This document shows positions 7,374 to 14,978 of a stretch of 64,000 bases of DNA, piece by piece. The notes under the pieces were generated by a model. The model saw nothing but the letters and a program-made list of their open reading frames with translations. It did no database searches and was not told where the DNA came from. The translations under genes and the position numbers were made by a program. The stretch comes from an uncultured Granulosicoccaceae bacterium (lineage in GTDB: Bacteria; Pseudomonadota; Gammaproteobacteria; Granulosicoccales; Granulosicoccaceae). The stretch's first letter is position 1. Each line of letters opens with the position of its first letter. The DNA is taken from NCBI GenBank assembly GCA_937927895.1, contig CALGKA010000058.1, positions 1-64,000 on the forward strand, in the 5' to 3' direction.

Positions 7374-9755
7374 ATGCACAAGCACAACATAAAAAGGTTT
7401 TTCAGCTTAGCGTGGTACAACAGAATCTCCCTCAAAGTTATGGGGATTGTCAGTCTGTCTGTATTAATTATTCTTGTATTTTTAATTTGGTTCACAGAAT
7501 CTCTTACTTACAAGTATCAAGTCGATCAATTAAAAACTCAACAAAATTTAATCACTGAAGGCCAAGCCATACTGCTATCACAACAGGTCTTTGATCATAA
7601 CGATGAGGGTATATTTCTCACACTCACTGGCATTCTCGCTAACCCTGCTATCGATGGCGCTTCTATAACCTTTTCAGACAATTCCGAACCGTTTGAAATT
7701 GGCAAAATCAATGACACGCTAAAACAATCGTTTAACATCACATACTACGATGACAGCAAAGACGACATTGTTGAATTAGGAGCTATTAACACTTTTGGCA
7801 GCACAAAACTACTCGACGAAGTATCTCATCAACGGCTGAGTAACTTAGTCATTCTGGTTTTGATTGTACTCGTTTGTATAGTGACGGTAACTGCTATAGC
7901 AATTCGACTCTTTGTGGGAATTCCACTACAAAGGCTTGTTTCAGCAATTGAAGGCGCAGCGTTAGACGAAGCGCCCCAGGTCGAGTGGAAAAGCAACGAT
8001 GAGATGGGGCTTGTCGTACGTCGTTTAAACTATTTGCACCAAACACAACAACAGCGAGTTGAAGGGCTTCGCCAAGAGCTTGATGACAGCGAACGGCGCG
8101 AGGCAGAGAGACTAAGAAACCTGGCAAACGCTTCCTTCGAGGGTGTTTTGATATTCGTAGACAACAAAATACTCGACATGAACAACCCTATGGCCAATCT
8201 GCTGGGTGGAGATCGCGAGCAATTATTGCATCGGCAACTAGATCAGATTTTCTCGCCAGAACAATTGTCATTTTTTTCTTCCACCATTTCATCCATCGAG
8301 AGACCTTCTCAAAAAAGTACCCTGAAAAATGGCGACAACAATGATGTGCACGTGGAAATGTACATAGATGAGATGGAATATGGATCCAACGCCGCTAAGG
8401 TCGTGGTAGTCAGAGATATAACAGATCGCATGCAGGCAGAAGAGCGTATGCGCCACCTGGCTTTACATGATGGCCTAACTGGCTTGCCTAATCGCAGTCA
8501 CTTTATGGACCACCTGTCTAAGGCAATGGACAGAGCTAAACACCAAAATTCAAAGCTGGCAGTTATGTATGTTGATCTAGATCACTTTAAGGCAGTTAAC
8601 GATAACCATGGGCATGCTGCGGGCGATGCACTTTTACAGAACGTATCGAAGATCATACAAAACAATATACTCGAAACAGGCTTGGGTGCAAGGCTGGGTG
8701 GAGATGAATTCGCAATCATCATTGAAGGCGCTAGTGATCTAGAAAGTGAAGCAGAGATTCTTGCCAACAGATTACTAAATGATCTAGTAAAATGCAGAGA
8801 CGACCGCAGCGTTGGTTCAAAGTTCGGTGCGAGCATAGGCATAGCTATCTACGCTGACAAACAACTACCGCAGTCAGACCTCCTCGCGCAAGCCGATTCG
8901 GCGCTGTATCAAGCGAAGGAGTTAGGACGTAACACCTTTAAAACCTACACAGGTGAATTAGATCAAGACAACAAAAGATACAACATTCTGGTGGAACGCC
9001 TAAAAACCGCGCTAGATGAGGATCAACTCGAACTGTATTTCCAACCTACTGTGAATACTAAAACTCAACAAATAACCTGTTTAGAAGCATTACTGCGATG
9101 GTCCGATGCAACCGTAGGCAATGTATCTCCGAACCAGATGATAGCCTGCGCTCATAAGGAAGGCTTTACACCGAAGCTCTTCACTTGGATTTTGAGCAAT
9201 GCTTGTAATGAGGCAGCCTCATGGGAACAGCCCTATAGGATATCTGTAAACCTATCGCCGCGAGAACTAGAAATAGATGGACTGGTAAATATTGTCGATA
9301 CTATACTTCAGAGCTCCGGTCTGCCGGCTGCACGCCTTGAGATCGAAATCACAGAAAAATCACTTATCTCTGATACCCAACAGACCTGTTCAACAATCAA
9401 TGAGTTGAAAGCACTCGGTATAGCGATAACCTTAGATGACTTCGCTACGGAAAATTCTAGCTTAAGCTACTTACAGCAAATTCCCTTCGATCGAATAAAG
9501 ATTGACCCATCATTCACCGACAACATCGACAATGATGAGGCTAGCGCTAGTATTGTTTCTTTGATAATAGGTTTAGGACAAAAACTTCAGCTTGATGTAG
9601 TAGCTGAGGGCGTAGAAACTAAAGCGCAATTAGAATTACTGTCAAATCAAAATTGTACAGAGGTACAAGGATGCTATATACACCAGCCAATTCCACAATC
9701 ACAGCTGGCTGCGTATCTGTCAAAGCTTACACCACCAATGAGACGTGCAAGCTAA
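7374..9755 (+). CDS. Membrane HAMP-PAS-GGDEF-EAL cyclic-di-GMP protein
   Basis: A 793-residue inner-membrane signalling protein. Order: membrane segment 1 (about 20-42), extracytoplasmic loop, membrane segment 2 (about 157-180), HAMP linker (to about 235), coiled coil, PAS-like domain (about 250-350), GGDEF (about 360-520) and EAL (about 535-788). The cyclase motif LGGDEF (441-446) is intact and the RxxD inhibitory site is missing. The EAL domain keeps EAL (571-573), NLS, EITE, KID, EGVE and the two aspartates of DDF, but the following loop reads ATENSS instead of GTGYSS and QGY is QGC, so phosphodiesterase strength is open. It stands alone, ending 48 bp before the MITE-like palindrome. Confidence 0.93.
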   Translation: MHKHNIKRFFSLAWYNRISLKVMGIVSLSVLIILVFLIWFTESLTYKYQVDQLKTQQNLITEGQAILLSQQVFDHNDEGIFLTLTGILANPAIDGASITFSDNSEPFEIGKINDTLKQSFNITYYDDSKDDIVELGAINTFGSTKLLDEVSHQRLSNLVILVLIVLVCIVTVTAIAIRLFVGIPLQRLVSAIEGAALDEAPQVEWKSNDEMGLVVRRLNYLHQTQQQRVEGLRQELDDSERREAERLRNLANASFEGVLIFVDNKILDMNNPMANLLGGDREQLLHRQLDQIFSPEQLSFFSSTISSIERPSQKSTLKNGDNNDVHVEMYIDEMEYGSNAAKVVVVRDITDRMQAEERMRHLALHDGLTGLPNRSHFMDHLSKAMDRAKHQNSKLAVMYVDLDHFKAVNDNHGHAAGDALLQNVSKIIQNNILETGLGARLGGDEFAIIIEGASDLESEAEILANRLLNDLVKCRDDRSVGSKFGASIGIAIYADKQLPQSDLLAQADSALYQAKELGRNTFKTYTGELDQDNKRYNILVERLKTALDEDQLELYFQPTVNTKTQQITCLEALLRWSDATVGNVSPNQMIACAHKEGFTPKLFTWILSNACNEAASWEQPYRISVNLSPRELEIDGLVNIVDTILQSSGLPAARLEIEITEKSLISDTQQTCSTINELKALGIAITLDDFATENSSLSYLQQIPFDRIKIDPSFTDNIDNDEASASIVSLIIGLGQKLQLDVVAEGVETKAQLELLSNQNCTEVQGCYIHQPIPQSQLAAYLSKLTPPMRRAS

Positions 9756-9803
9756 TAGCAAAGCTAACAATGTTTTTGCCTATGCTACCAAGTCTGCAAT
9801 AAT

Positions 9804-9964
9804 TAGTGCCCATCCATAAACGAACGCTACTGCGGTCGCCCCAGGTACGCAATCTTTTACCGACTACATGTCGTTATTTAGAATGACTAAACGCCTACAT
9901 GTAGTAGGCAAAATCTCACGCACCTGGAACAACCTCGCTACGCGCTGTTTATGGATGGGCACTA
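9804..9964. repeat. 161-bp palindromic MITE-like element with TA at both ends
   Basis: Two 68-base arms (9804-9871 and 9897-9964) are inverted copies of each other, aligned without gaps and matching at 49 of 68 positions by my count, around a 25-base centre. The outer 18 bases are perfectly inverted (TAGTGCCCATCCATAAAC against its reverse complement), as are the inner 9 (ACTACATGT/ACATGTAGT). Several mismatches would be G-U pairs in RNA. The ends read TA-GTGCCC...GGGCAC-TA, which fits a TA target duplication as made by IS630/Tc1-type transposases. It sits between two convergent genes, one base from the bolA-family stop, so it could also act as a transcribed hairpin. Confidence 0.7.
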
Positions 9965-9965
9965 G

Positions 9966-10217
9966 CTAGCTTGTGGCTTGCTGCTTTTCCTGCCATTCGC
10001 TGTTGGTAAACGCCCGGATGGTCAGGGCGTGGATCGCGCCTGATTTTATGTATTCGTCTAGTACGGCATAAACAAGCTTGTGGCGCTTGAGCGGTGGCAG
10101 GCCGGTAAATTCATCGGCAATGACTTCAGCTTCGAATTTGCTGCCGTCGCCTGTTACGTTTGCTTTGGAGCCAGAAATCGATTTTTCGATTTGATCACTG
10201 TAGTAATCCATTCTCAT
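9966..10217 (-). CDS. ibaG: BolA-family protein, IbaG-like
   Basis: An 83-residue BolA-fold protein. The family pattern is visible: VTGDGSKFEAEVIADEFTGLPPLKRHKLVYAVLDEYI followed, after a turn, by IHALTIRAFTNSEWQ. IbaG/BolA proteins partner with monothiol glutaredoxins in [2Fe-2S] handling and affect envelope stress responses. A CGFS-type glutaredoxin is encoded at 35.8 kb in this window, though not adjacent. The start at ATG 10217 has AGAGAA seven bases upstream. The stop codon touches the palindromic element at 9804-9964, so the extreme C-terminus or 3' UTR may have been altered by it. The symbol rests on resemblance to IbaG rather than BolA proper. Confidence 0.85.
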   Translation of the reverse strand: MRMDYYSDQIEKSISGSKANVTGDGSKFEAEVIADEFTGLPPLKRHKLVYAVLDEYIKSGAIHALTIRAFTNSEWQEKQQATS

Positions 10218-10360
10218 CTGCGGTTCTCTTTTATTGGATATGGGCTTAGGTATGGGGTAATTATACCTCGGCTACAGATTTTGAGCCTTGTGCAAAGCGC
10301 TATTTTAAAAAAACTTGTGTAAAGCGATTATTCGATAGAGGCGCGCAATACGAATTCGGA

Positions 10361-10388
10361 TAAAAAGAGGGCCCGCTGGCGCGGGCCC
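10361..10388 (-). terminator. Strong Rho-independent terminator, leftward
   Basis: A perfect 8-bp GC stem (GGGCCCGC at 10369-10376, loop TGGC, GCGGGCCC at 10381-10388) followed on the minus strand by TCTTTTTA. It lies about 290 bp beyond the small lipoprotein gene, with another hairpin in between, so it may end a separate short transcript. Confidence 0.75.
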
Positions 10389-10475
10389 GATATGGGGGTG
10401 AGAACGTGACTCTGCAAAAACAGACCACGCCCTTATGTTTTAGTCGTTATGCCCAAAAATACAAGCTAATCAGGG
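10361..10475 (-). ncRNA. Possible small RNA ending at the 10.37-kb terminator
   Basis: The 10323-10676 interval has no usable open frame. On the minus strand a promoter-like pair (TTGTAT, 16 bases, TAAAAC, near 10465-10440) precedes about 80 bases ending in the strong terminator at 10361-10388. This is the layout of a short independent transcript, but it could equally be a long 3' UTR. No known small-RNA family recognised. Confidence 0.25.
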
Positions 10476-10618
10476 TAAATATTTTGCTGGATTAAGGAAA
10501 AGCATGTGAATCAGGGGGATCGGTATTTTTTTGGCGTTAAAGCCGGTTTTTCAGCACTGAAAGTACTTATTGGTATAACCGATAGCCATAATATTGCGGT
10601 GTGAATTTGACGTTAGAG

Positions 10619-10640
10619 ATGGGCTCACGCGAGAGCCCAT
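10619..10640 (-). terminator. Hairpin downstream of the small lipoprotein gene
   Basis: ATGGGCTC and GAGCCCAT form an 8-bp stem with a 6-base loop, 37 bp after the lipoprotein stop in the leftward direction. The T tract is poor on the minus strand, so it is a weak terminator or an RNA-stabilising hairpin. Confidence 0.45.
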
Positions 10641-10676
10641 TCTATTTACAATAAGTATTCTAGTGGGGTGGGTCAG

Positions 10677-11030
10677 TTACGGCTTTTCGTAGAAAATGTA
10701 TGGCGTTGAGTAGTCGCTGAATTCGAAATAGACTTTTTCTTTTTCGCCGCCGTCAACTTTTCCGTCGAGATTTTCATCCATAATGCCGTAGCCAAAACGG
10801 TATGGGCGATCAACATCGCGGCCTGTGCCGGTAGCTGTGGAGAGTTTGTCTATTTTCATGAAGCGTTGTACCAGTTTGCCACCAGAATACACTTCTAGTA
10901 CGCCATCGGTTCCAGTCCAGTTTTGTAGTGATCGGCCTAACTTGTTTTGTGATTCCTGAGTACAGGCGGATAATCCGATAGCGGAGATTCCAATACTGAG
11001 AAAACCAGCTAAGATTAATTTTTTAGACAT
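10677..11030 (-). CDS. Small lipoprotein with EF-hand-like loop
   Basis: A 117-residue lipoprotein of no family I recognise. It has a lipoprotein signal (MSKKLILAGFLSIGISAIG, then LSAC with the acylated cysteine near residue 23), and a mature part with a short stretch DENLDGKVDGGE that resembles a calcium-binding EF-hand/dockerin loop (D-x-N-x-D-G-x-x-D). It also shares the phrase RFGYGIMDENLDGKVD with proteins having one such loop near the C-terminus, FEFSDYSTPYIFYEK. AAGGAG precedes both a GTG at 11033 (7 bases) and the ATG at 11030 (10 bases); I prefer ATG. Probably membrane-anchored in the periplasm. Alone on its transcript. Confidence 0.7.
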   Translation of the reverse strand: MSKKLILAGFLSIGISAIGLSACTQESQNKLGRSLQNWTGTDGVLEVYSGGKLVQRFMKIDKLSTATGTGRDVDRPYRFGYGIMDENLDGKVDGGEKEKVYFEFSDYSTPYIFYEKP

Positions 11031-11180
11031 CACTATATAGCTCCTTAATTTTTAATGTTGCTGTCGCGCGGGCAGTAGCAGTAGCGTAAATGTATTGTGC
11101 CACGGTTGGTCGCAATGATTGTAAATGCTGTTAAACTCCAGCGCTCATAAAGCCAACTATACCTGCAATAGGTCATGCTA

Positions 11181-11402
11181 ATGAACAAAAACGAGCCTGC
11201 AAAGCAATTTGGAATAAAAGTTACTATGCCTGGTGGTGACACAATGATGGCTGCCCACTTGCTTGGTGAGAGTTGGGAGTCTGTCAGGTGGTTTGATTCT
11301 GCTGATGCTCGTGATGAGGCTATGAATGATATGGAGCGGCAGCCTCCTTATTATCGGCTTGGTGATTCTCCTTCTGTTTTGTTGGAGCGCATAGAGCGCT
11401 AG
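11181..11402 (+). CDS. Conserved small protein of unknown function
   Basis: A 73-residue soluble protein without signal peptide or membrane segment. The pattern MPGGDTMMAAHLLGESWESVRWF...SADARDEAMNDMERQPPYYRLGD resembles small uncharacterised proteins of gammaproteobacteria that I have seen before, but no function is known. ATG 11175 and ATG 11181 are both in frame; 11181 is better spaced (8 bases) from AGG at 11170. It is divergent from the small lipoprotein gene and is followed by a long noncoding, repeat-rich stretch. Confidence 0.65.
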   Translation: MNKNEPAKQFGIKVTMPGGDTMMAAHLLGESWESVRWFDSADARDEAMNDMERQPPYYRLGDSPSVLLERIER

Positions 11403-11471
11403 GTTTTTTCGCTTGCGCTTGGCTTTTTGCTTCTTGCTCAGCGCTTGGTTGAGCGGCTTGGTTTTTGACTT

Positions 11472-11721
11472 GAGCGGCACGCCATCCATGGCGGTGTTTC
11501 GATGCCAGTCCCTTGGCGCTACGAGTCACTTTTCAAAACACGAAAAGTAACCAAAAGTGTTTTTCGCGGATGTTTTGCCTCTTCGAGGTGGCTGCGCCAT
11601 TTTTTGAAATCCTCCTGCGTGGGGTCGCTCGGTTTGCACATCCATGTGCACCGCGCTCAAAGCGCCGTCCCTGGCGCTTTGACCCCACTCCGGAAGATTT
11701 CAAAAAACAAAACAGACGCTC
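11472..11721. repeat. Dispersed 250-bp repeat, copy A
   Basis: Closely matches 47927-48173 along its whole length. Shared landmarks in order: GAGCGGCACGCCA, CATGGCG, GTTTCGATGCCAGTCC, GGCGCTACGAGTCA, CGAGGTGGCTGCGCCATTTT, TTGAAAT, GTGGGGTCG, CCATGTGC, CCGCGCTCAAAGC, CTCCGGAAGATTTCAAAAAA. The differences are point changes and short indels and the reading frames are not conserved, so it is a noncoding repeat. Function and transposition mode unknown. Confidence 0.85.
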
Positions 11722-11879
11722 GGTTTGCGGGTTCGCGACGCTCAGTTGGGGTAGAAGGTGTTTGAGCTTGTCTGCTCGTGTTTGTGTCTATGTCATTGAG
11801 TTCATCCGACTCTAAACAATTTTAATACAGCTTCTTGTATACGCATTCGCTGCGCTGTGCTTTTTATTTTTAGATTGCG

Positions 11880-12021
11880 CTCGTTAGGAAGCCCGCCTGC
11901 GTTAGCGAGGGACTTTATGCCCTGATGCTTATGCATGTGATGGTGATAAATAAAAACTTAAAATATATAGGCGCTCATTAGGGAAACCCACAAGTGTTAG
12001 CGTGGGACGCAGGCTTTGATG
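11880..12021. repeat. Pair of CCCNC hairpin repeats (one of each subtype)
   Basis: Two related units of about 49 bp lie 92 bp apart. The first (11880-11928) has CCCGC-N10-GAGGG, the second (11972-12021) has CCCAC-N10-GTGGG, each preceded by TTAGG(G)AA and followed by GGAC and TGATG. The same units occur three times at 36161-36453. The fold is a 5-bp outer stem, a 2-base bulge, a 2-bp inner stem and a 4-base loop. Confidence 0.75.
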
Positions 12022-12107
12022 TTAAGTCCTGTATGACTTTTATGGAAGGTAAGCCAGTAGTGTTGTTTTCTTTTTACTAATACGTTTTAGACGCACTACC
12101 CCTTAAC

Positions 12108-12623
12108 TCAGACCTCACTTTGATCTTTCTTCGGATAGTCATACCAACTTAACGTTGCGCAGTCTTTATAGTTGTCTTGCCATTGATCAATATCAAGTTC
12201 TAAGCAGGCCATGGCACAGGTTGGCATTTGTATGTTGGCTTTTACACATAGATAGTTGCAAAGCGATGATACCCCGGGGTTGTGGCCGACTAGCATGGCG
12301 GTGTTTATGTGGTTGGCGAGCGAGCTTATGGCTTTTATAAGGGCATCTACCGGTGCTTCGTAAATACTGTCGGTGGTTAGTAGTGAGTTTTGGCTTATGG
12401 GTAGTTCGGCCATTAGTAGTTCAGTGGTGGCTAGCGCGCGGGCTGCGGTGCTTGAGACGATTAGATCGGGTATCGGACCGCGGGCGACCAGGCGCTGTGC
12501 CATAACCGGGGTGTCGGCTATGCCGCGTTTGTTTAAGGGTCTTTGAAAATCGCTGTTGGGATCACTGTTGCTGTGGGTGCTCCAGCTCGACTTTGCGTGG
12601 CGGGTGACGATAAGCGTTTTCAT
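12108..12623 (-). CDS. sixA: SixA-type phosphohistidine phosphatase
   Basis: A 171-residue histidine-phosphatase protein of the SixA type, which removes phosphate from phosphohistidine in phosphotransfer (HPt) or PTS proteins. The catalytic motif is at the N-terminus: TLIVTRHAKSSWS, with the nucleophile His in RHAKS, and the second conserved His is in MLVGHNPGVSSLC. Length and the RHAKSSW signature fit SixA. The frame opens at 12653, but ATG 12623 gives the standard MKTLIVTRHAK start. It lies 55 bp downstream of the LysM lipoprotein gene on the same strand, downstream of glnS. Confidence 0.88.
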   Translation of the reverse strand: MKTLIVTRHAKSSWSTHSNSDPNSDFQRPLNKRGIADTPVMAQRLVARGPIPDLIVSSTAARALATTELLMAELPISQNSLLTTDSIYEAPVDALIKAISSLANHINTAMLVGHNPGVSSLCNYLCVKANIQMPTCAMACLELDIDQWQDNYKDCATLSWYDYPKKDQSEV

Positions 12624-12678
12624 GAAGGTTTTTCCCGGTGCGATTGATTCCAACGTATCGAGTATATTGGATAGGCTG

Positions 12679-13059
12679 CTATCTCACTACGGGTTTGATT
12701 CCCTCTGGTATAGTTACTGAGTTTACTATCGCATCAGGGTGTCCTGGGATGGCCCGTGATGTAGGGGCATCAGATCCTACAAGGGGGATTAGATCTTTAG
12801 GAATCCAGATGGTTTGCCCCACTTTTATGGATGCGGGGTTTTGAATTCGGTTGAAGTCTGCAATGCGACGCCAGTTTTCACTGGCGCGGGTTTGCTCTGA
12901 TGCGATCAGAACCAGGTTGTCTCCGGCTTTTATGATGTACTCAACAGCCCCCAATTGATTGCCGAACTCAGTGCCGGGCTCAACCTGAGAGGTGGCAACA
13001 CAAGCACTGATCGATAGCGATAGCAATAATGCGGTGGCTAAGGCAGATGGATTATTCAT
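12679..13059 (-). CDS. LysM-domain lipoprotein
   Basis: A 126-residue lipoprotein with a lipobox (SISAC, Cys at about residue 20) and a single LysM peptidoglycan-binding domain: VEYIIKAGDNLVLIASEQT, then WRRIADFNRIQNPASIKVGQTIWIP. It is expected to bind peptidoglycan from the periplasm while anchored in a membrane. No enzyme domain follows; the C-terminal 25 residues are unassigned. The ribosome-binding site GGAG sits 8 bases before ATG 13059. It lies 55 bp after glnS on the same strand and 55 bp before sixA, so the three may be co-transcribed. Confidence 0.85.
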   Translation of the reverse strand: MNNPSALATALLLSLSISACVATSQVEPGTEFGNQLGAVEYIIKAGDNLVLIASEQTRASENWRRIADFNRIQNPASIKVGQTIWIPKDLIPLVGSDAPTSRAIPGHPDAIVNSVTIPEGIKPVVR

Positions 13060-13114
13060 AGGTCTGACTCCATGTTGCTTGTGCTTGTTAGGCTGCTGGT
13101 CCGTTCGCAGCGGT

Positions 13115-14773
13115 TTAGTTTTTTGTGTCTCTCAGGCCCACTACCTGGTTAAATACCGGGCGTTCCGGGGTTGAATCGTTATCGACCGAAAAATAACCCT
13201 GTCGTTCAAATTGGAAGCGACTACCGATTTCAGCTTGTGCGGCACTTGCCTCTACTTGGGCGTTCTCAAGCACTAGCAAAGAATCTGGATTAATAGCATT
13301 TATATAGTCTTCTTCGGCCAATGGGTCCGGTCGATTAAACAAGTGGTCATAAATGCGAACTTCAGCTGCTACGCTGTTTGCGGCCGATACCCAATGAATT
13401 ACCCCTTTTACCTTGCGGCCCTCGGGTTTTTTGCCAAGAGTGTCCGGGTCATGGGTGCAGTGTAATTCAACTACGCGGCCGTTGGCGTCTTTGATAACGT
13501 CGTCACAACGTATTACATAGCTGCTGCGTAGTCGAACTTCGCCACCGGGAATGAGTCGCTTGAACTTCGGTGGTGGTACTTCTTCAAAATCAGATTGCTC
13601 AATATACACTTCACGGGTGAACGGCAGCTGTCTTGTACCGAGGTCTGGATCATTCGGGTGGTTCGAAACTTCAAGGGTTTTTGATTCATCGGCAGCCCAG
13701 CTGGTGATGATCACTTTAAGCGGCTCGAGCACCGCCATGCGCCGTTCAGCCGTGGCGTTTAGTTCGTCACGAATAACGGTTTCCATGGCGCTCATTTCAA
13801 TCACGGCAGAGCTTTTCGTGACGCCAATACGGCGACAAAACTCTTGGATTGATGCAGCGGTGTATCCGCGCCGTCTTAATCCTGAAATAGTGGGCATGCG
13901 AGGGTCATCCCAACCGCGTACATGGCCTTGTTGAACTAACTCAATTAACTTGCGCTTACTGAGCACAGTGTATTCAAGGTTAAGCGGACCGAACTCGGTT
14001 TGCACCGGGTGACCAAGCTCTACGTTGGCAGTTGATGCACGAGCTTTTTCAAGTATCCAGTTGTACAGCGGGCGATGATCTTCAAATTCCAGTGTGCATA
14101 AAGAGTGCGTAATGTTCTCTATCGCATCAGATAAGCAATGAGTGTAGTCATATAAGGGGTATACGTTCCATTTATCTGCAGTACGATAATGATGCGTTTT
14201 TTTAATTCTATAAATTGCCGGATCACGCAAATTAATATTGCTTGAAGCCATATCAATTTTTAAACGCAGAATGTGGTCACCTTCAGAGTGCTTGCCGTCT
14301 CTCATCTCGCGAAACAACTCCAGGTTTTGCTCAGGGCTGCGATTGCGATGTGGGCTTTCCTTGCCAGGTTGCGTGAGTGAACCGCGGTACTCGCGAATTT
14401 CCTCGGCACTAAGGCTGTCAACGTAGGCATCGCCGCTCTTTATAAGTGCCTCGGCACATTCGTACAGCTGATCAAAGTAGTCAGAGGCATAACACAGCGA
14501 TTTCCATTTAAAACCCAGCCACTCGACATCGCGCTTGATAGCGCTCATGTATTCCTCGCTCTCTTTGTCGGGGTTGGTATCGTCAAAGCGCAGGTTGGTC
14601 CAGCCGTTGTATTCTTCAGCAATGCCGAAGTTTAGGCAGATCGATTTAGCATGGCCCAAGTGCAGATAGCCATTCGGCTCAGGCGGGAACCGTGTGGCGA
14701 CAGTGTCGACTGCCTGCTTTTCGATCATTGATCGGATGAAATTGCTTGGTGCTGGGTCAGATTCAGAGGCCAT
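13115..14773 (-). CDS. glnS: Glutaminyl-tRNA synthetase
   Basis: A 552-residue class I aminoacyl-tRNA synthetase that charges tRNA-Gln with glutamine. The HIGH-type motif is in RFPPEPNGYLHLGHAKS (HLGH at residues 38-41) and the KMSKS-type motif is VLSKRKL. The GlnS-specific stretches (FDDTNPDKESEEYMSAIKRD; THSLCTLEFEDHRPLYNW) and the C-terminal anticodon-binding beta-barrels are present and the length is normal. GlnRS of this type is found mainly in gammaproteobacteria among bacteria, which supports the taxonomic placement. The tRNA-Thr gene lies 130 bp upstream on the other strand. Confidence 0.98.
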   Translation of the reverse strand: MASESDPAPSNFIRSMIEKQAVDTVATRFPPEPNGYLHLGHAKSICLNFGIAEEYNGWTNLRFDDTNPDKESEEYMSAIKRDVEWLGFKWKSLCYASDYFDQLYECAEALIKSGDAYVDSLSAEEIREYRGSLTQPGKESPHRNRSPEQNLELFREMRDGKHSEGDHILRLKIDMASSNINLRDPAIYRIKKTHHYRTADKWNVYPLYDYTHCLSDAIENITHSLCTLEFEDHRPLYNWILEKARASTANVELGHPVQTEFGPLNLEYTVLSKRKLIELVQQGHVRGWDDPRMPTISGLRRRGYTAASIQEFCRRIGVTKSSAVIEMSAMETVIRDELNATAERRMAVLEPLKVIITSWAADESKTLEVSNHPNDPDLGTRQLPFTREVYIEQSDFEEVPPPKFKRLIPGGEVRLRSSYVIRCDDVIKDANGRVVELHCTHDPDTLGKKPEGRKVKGVIHWVSAANSVAAEVRIYDHLFNRPDPLAEEDYINAINPDSLLVLENAQVEASAAQAEIGSRFQFERQGYFSVDNDSTPERPVFNQVVGLRDTKN

Positions 14774-14902
14774 TGGGGTCTTTATTGGTTTTAATTACGG
14801 GTAGTGTAAGACGAAACCGACCTTTGCGTAATGATTTGGGTAATTAATTGTCACGTAGAGTTTGAAGTCCTGCTCAGCTTGGACTACCATTACGGGTTCG
14901 GA

Positions 14903-14978
14903 GCTGGTGTAGCTCAGTTGGTAGAGCAGCTGATTTGTAATCAGCAGGTCGTAGGTTCGACTCCTATCACCAGCTCCA
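14903..14978 (+). tRNA. tRNA-Thr (anticodon TGT)
   Basis: A 76-nt cloverleaf including an encoded CCA. Acceptor stem GCTGGTG/CACCAGC, D arm with AGTTGGTAG, anticodon stem GCTGA/TCAGC with loop TTTGTAA (anticodon TGT), variable loop AGGTC, T arm GTAGG/CCTAT with loop TTCGACT, discriminator T, CCA. The anticodon arm closely resembles the enterobacterial tRNA-Thr(TGT). Confidence 0.96.

Larger units (their letters stand above)
11403..12107. other. Noncoding, repeat-rich interval
   Basis: About 700 bp with no credible gene. It holds copy A of a dispersed 250-bp repeat (11472-11721) and two hairpin repeats of a second family (11880-12021), all listed separately. Open frames that overlap copy A have low-complexity translations and are not preserved in copy B, so I do not call them. 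Both repeat families recur elsewhere in the window (47.9 and 36.2 kb). Confidence 0.7.

Noticed and set aside
11502-11815. Open frames of about 87-100 codons inside repeat copy A
   Set aside because: Overlapping frames with unusual composition, broken by indels in copy B at 47.9 kb, so they are not conserved coding sequence.
11880-12021. Integron attC-like sites
   Set aside because: Motifs GTTAGG and GTTAGC hint at attC core sites, but there is no paired GCCTAAC arrangement, no cassette gene and no integrase.
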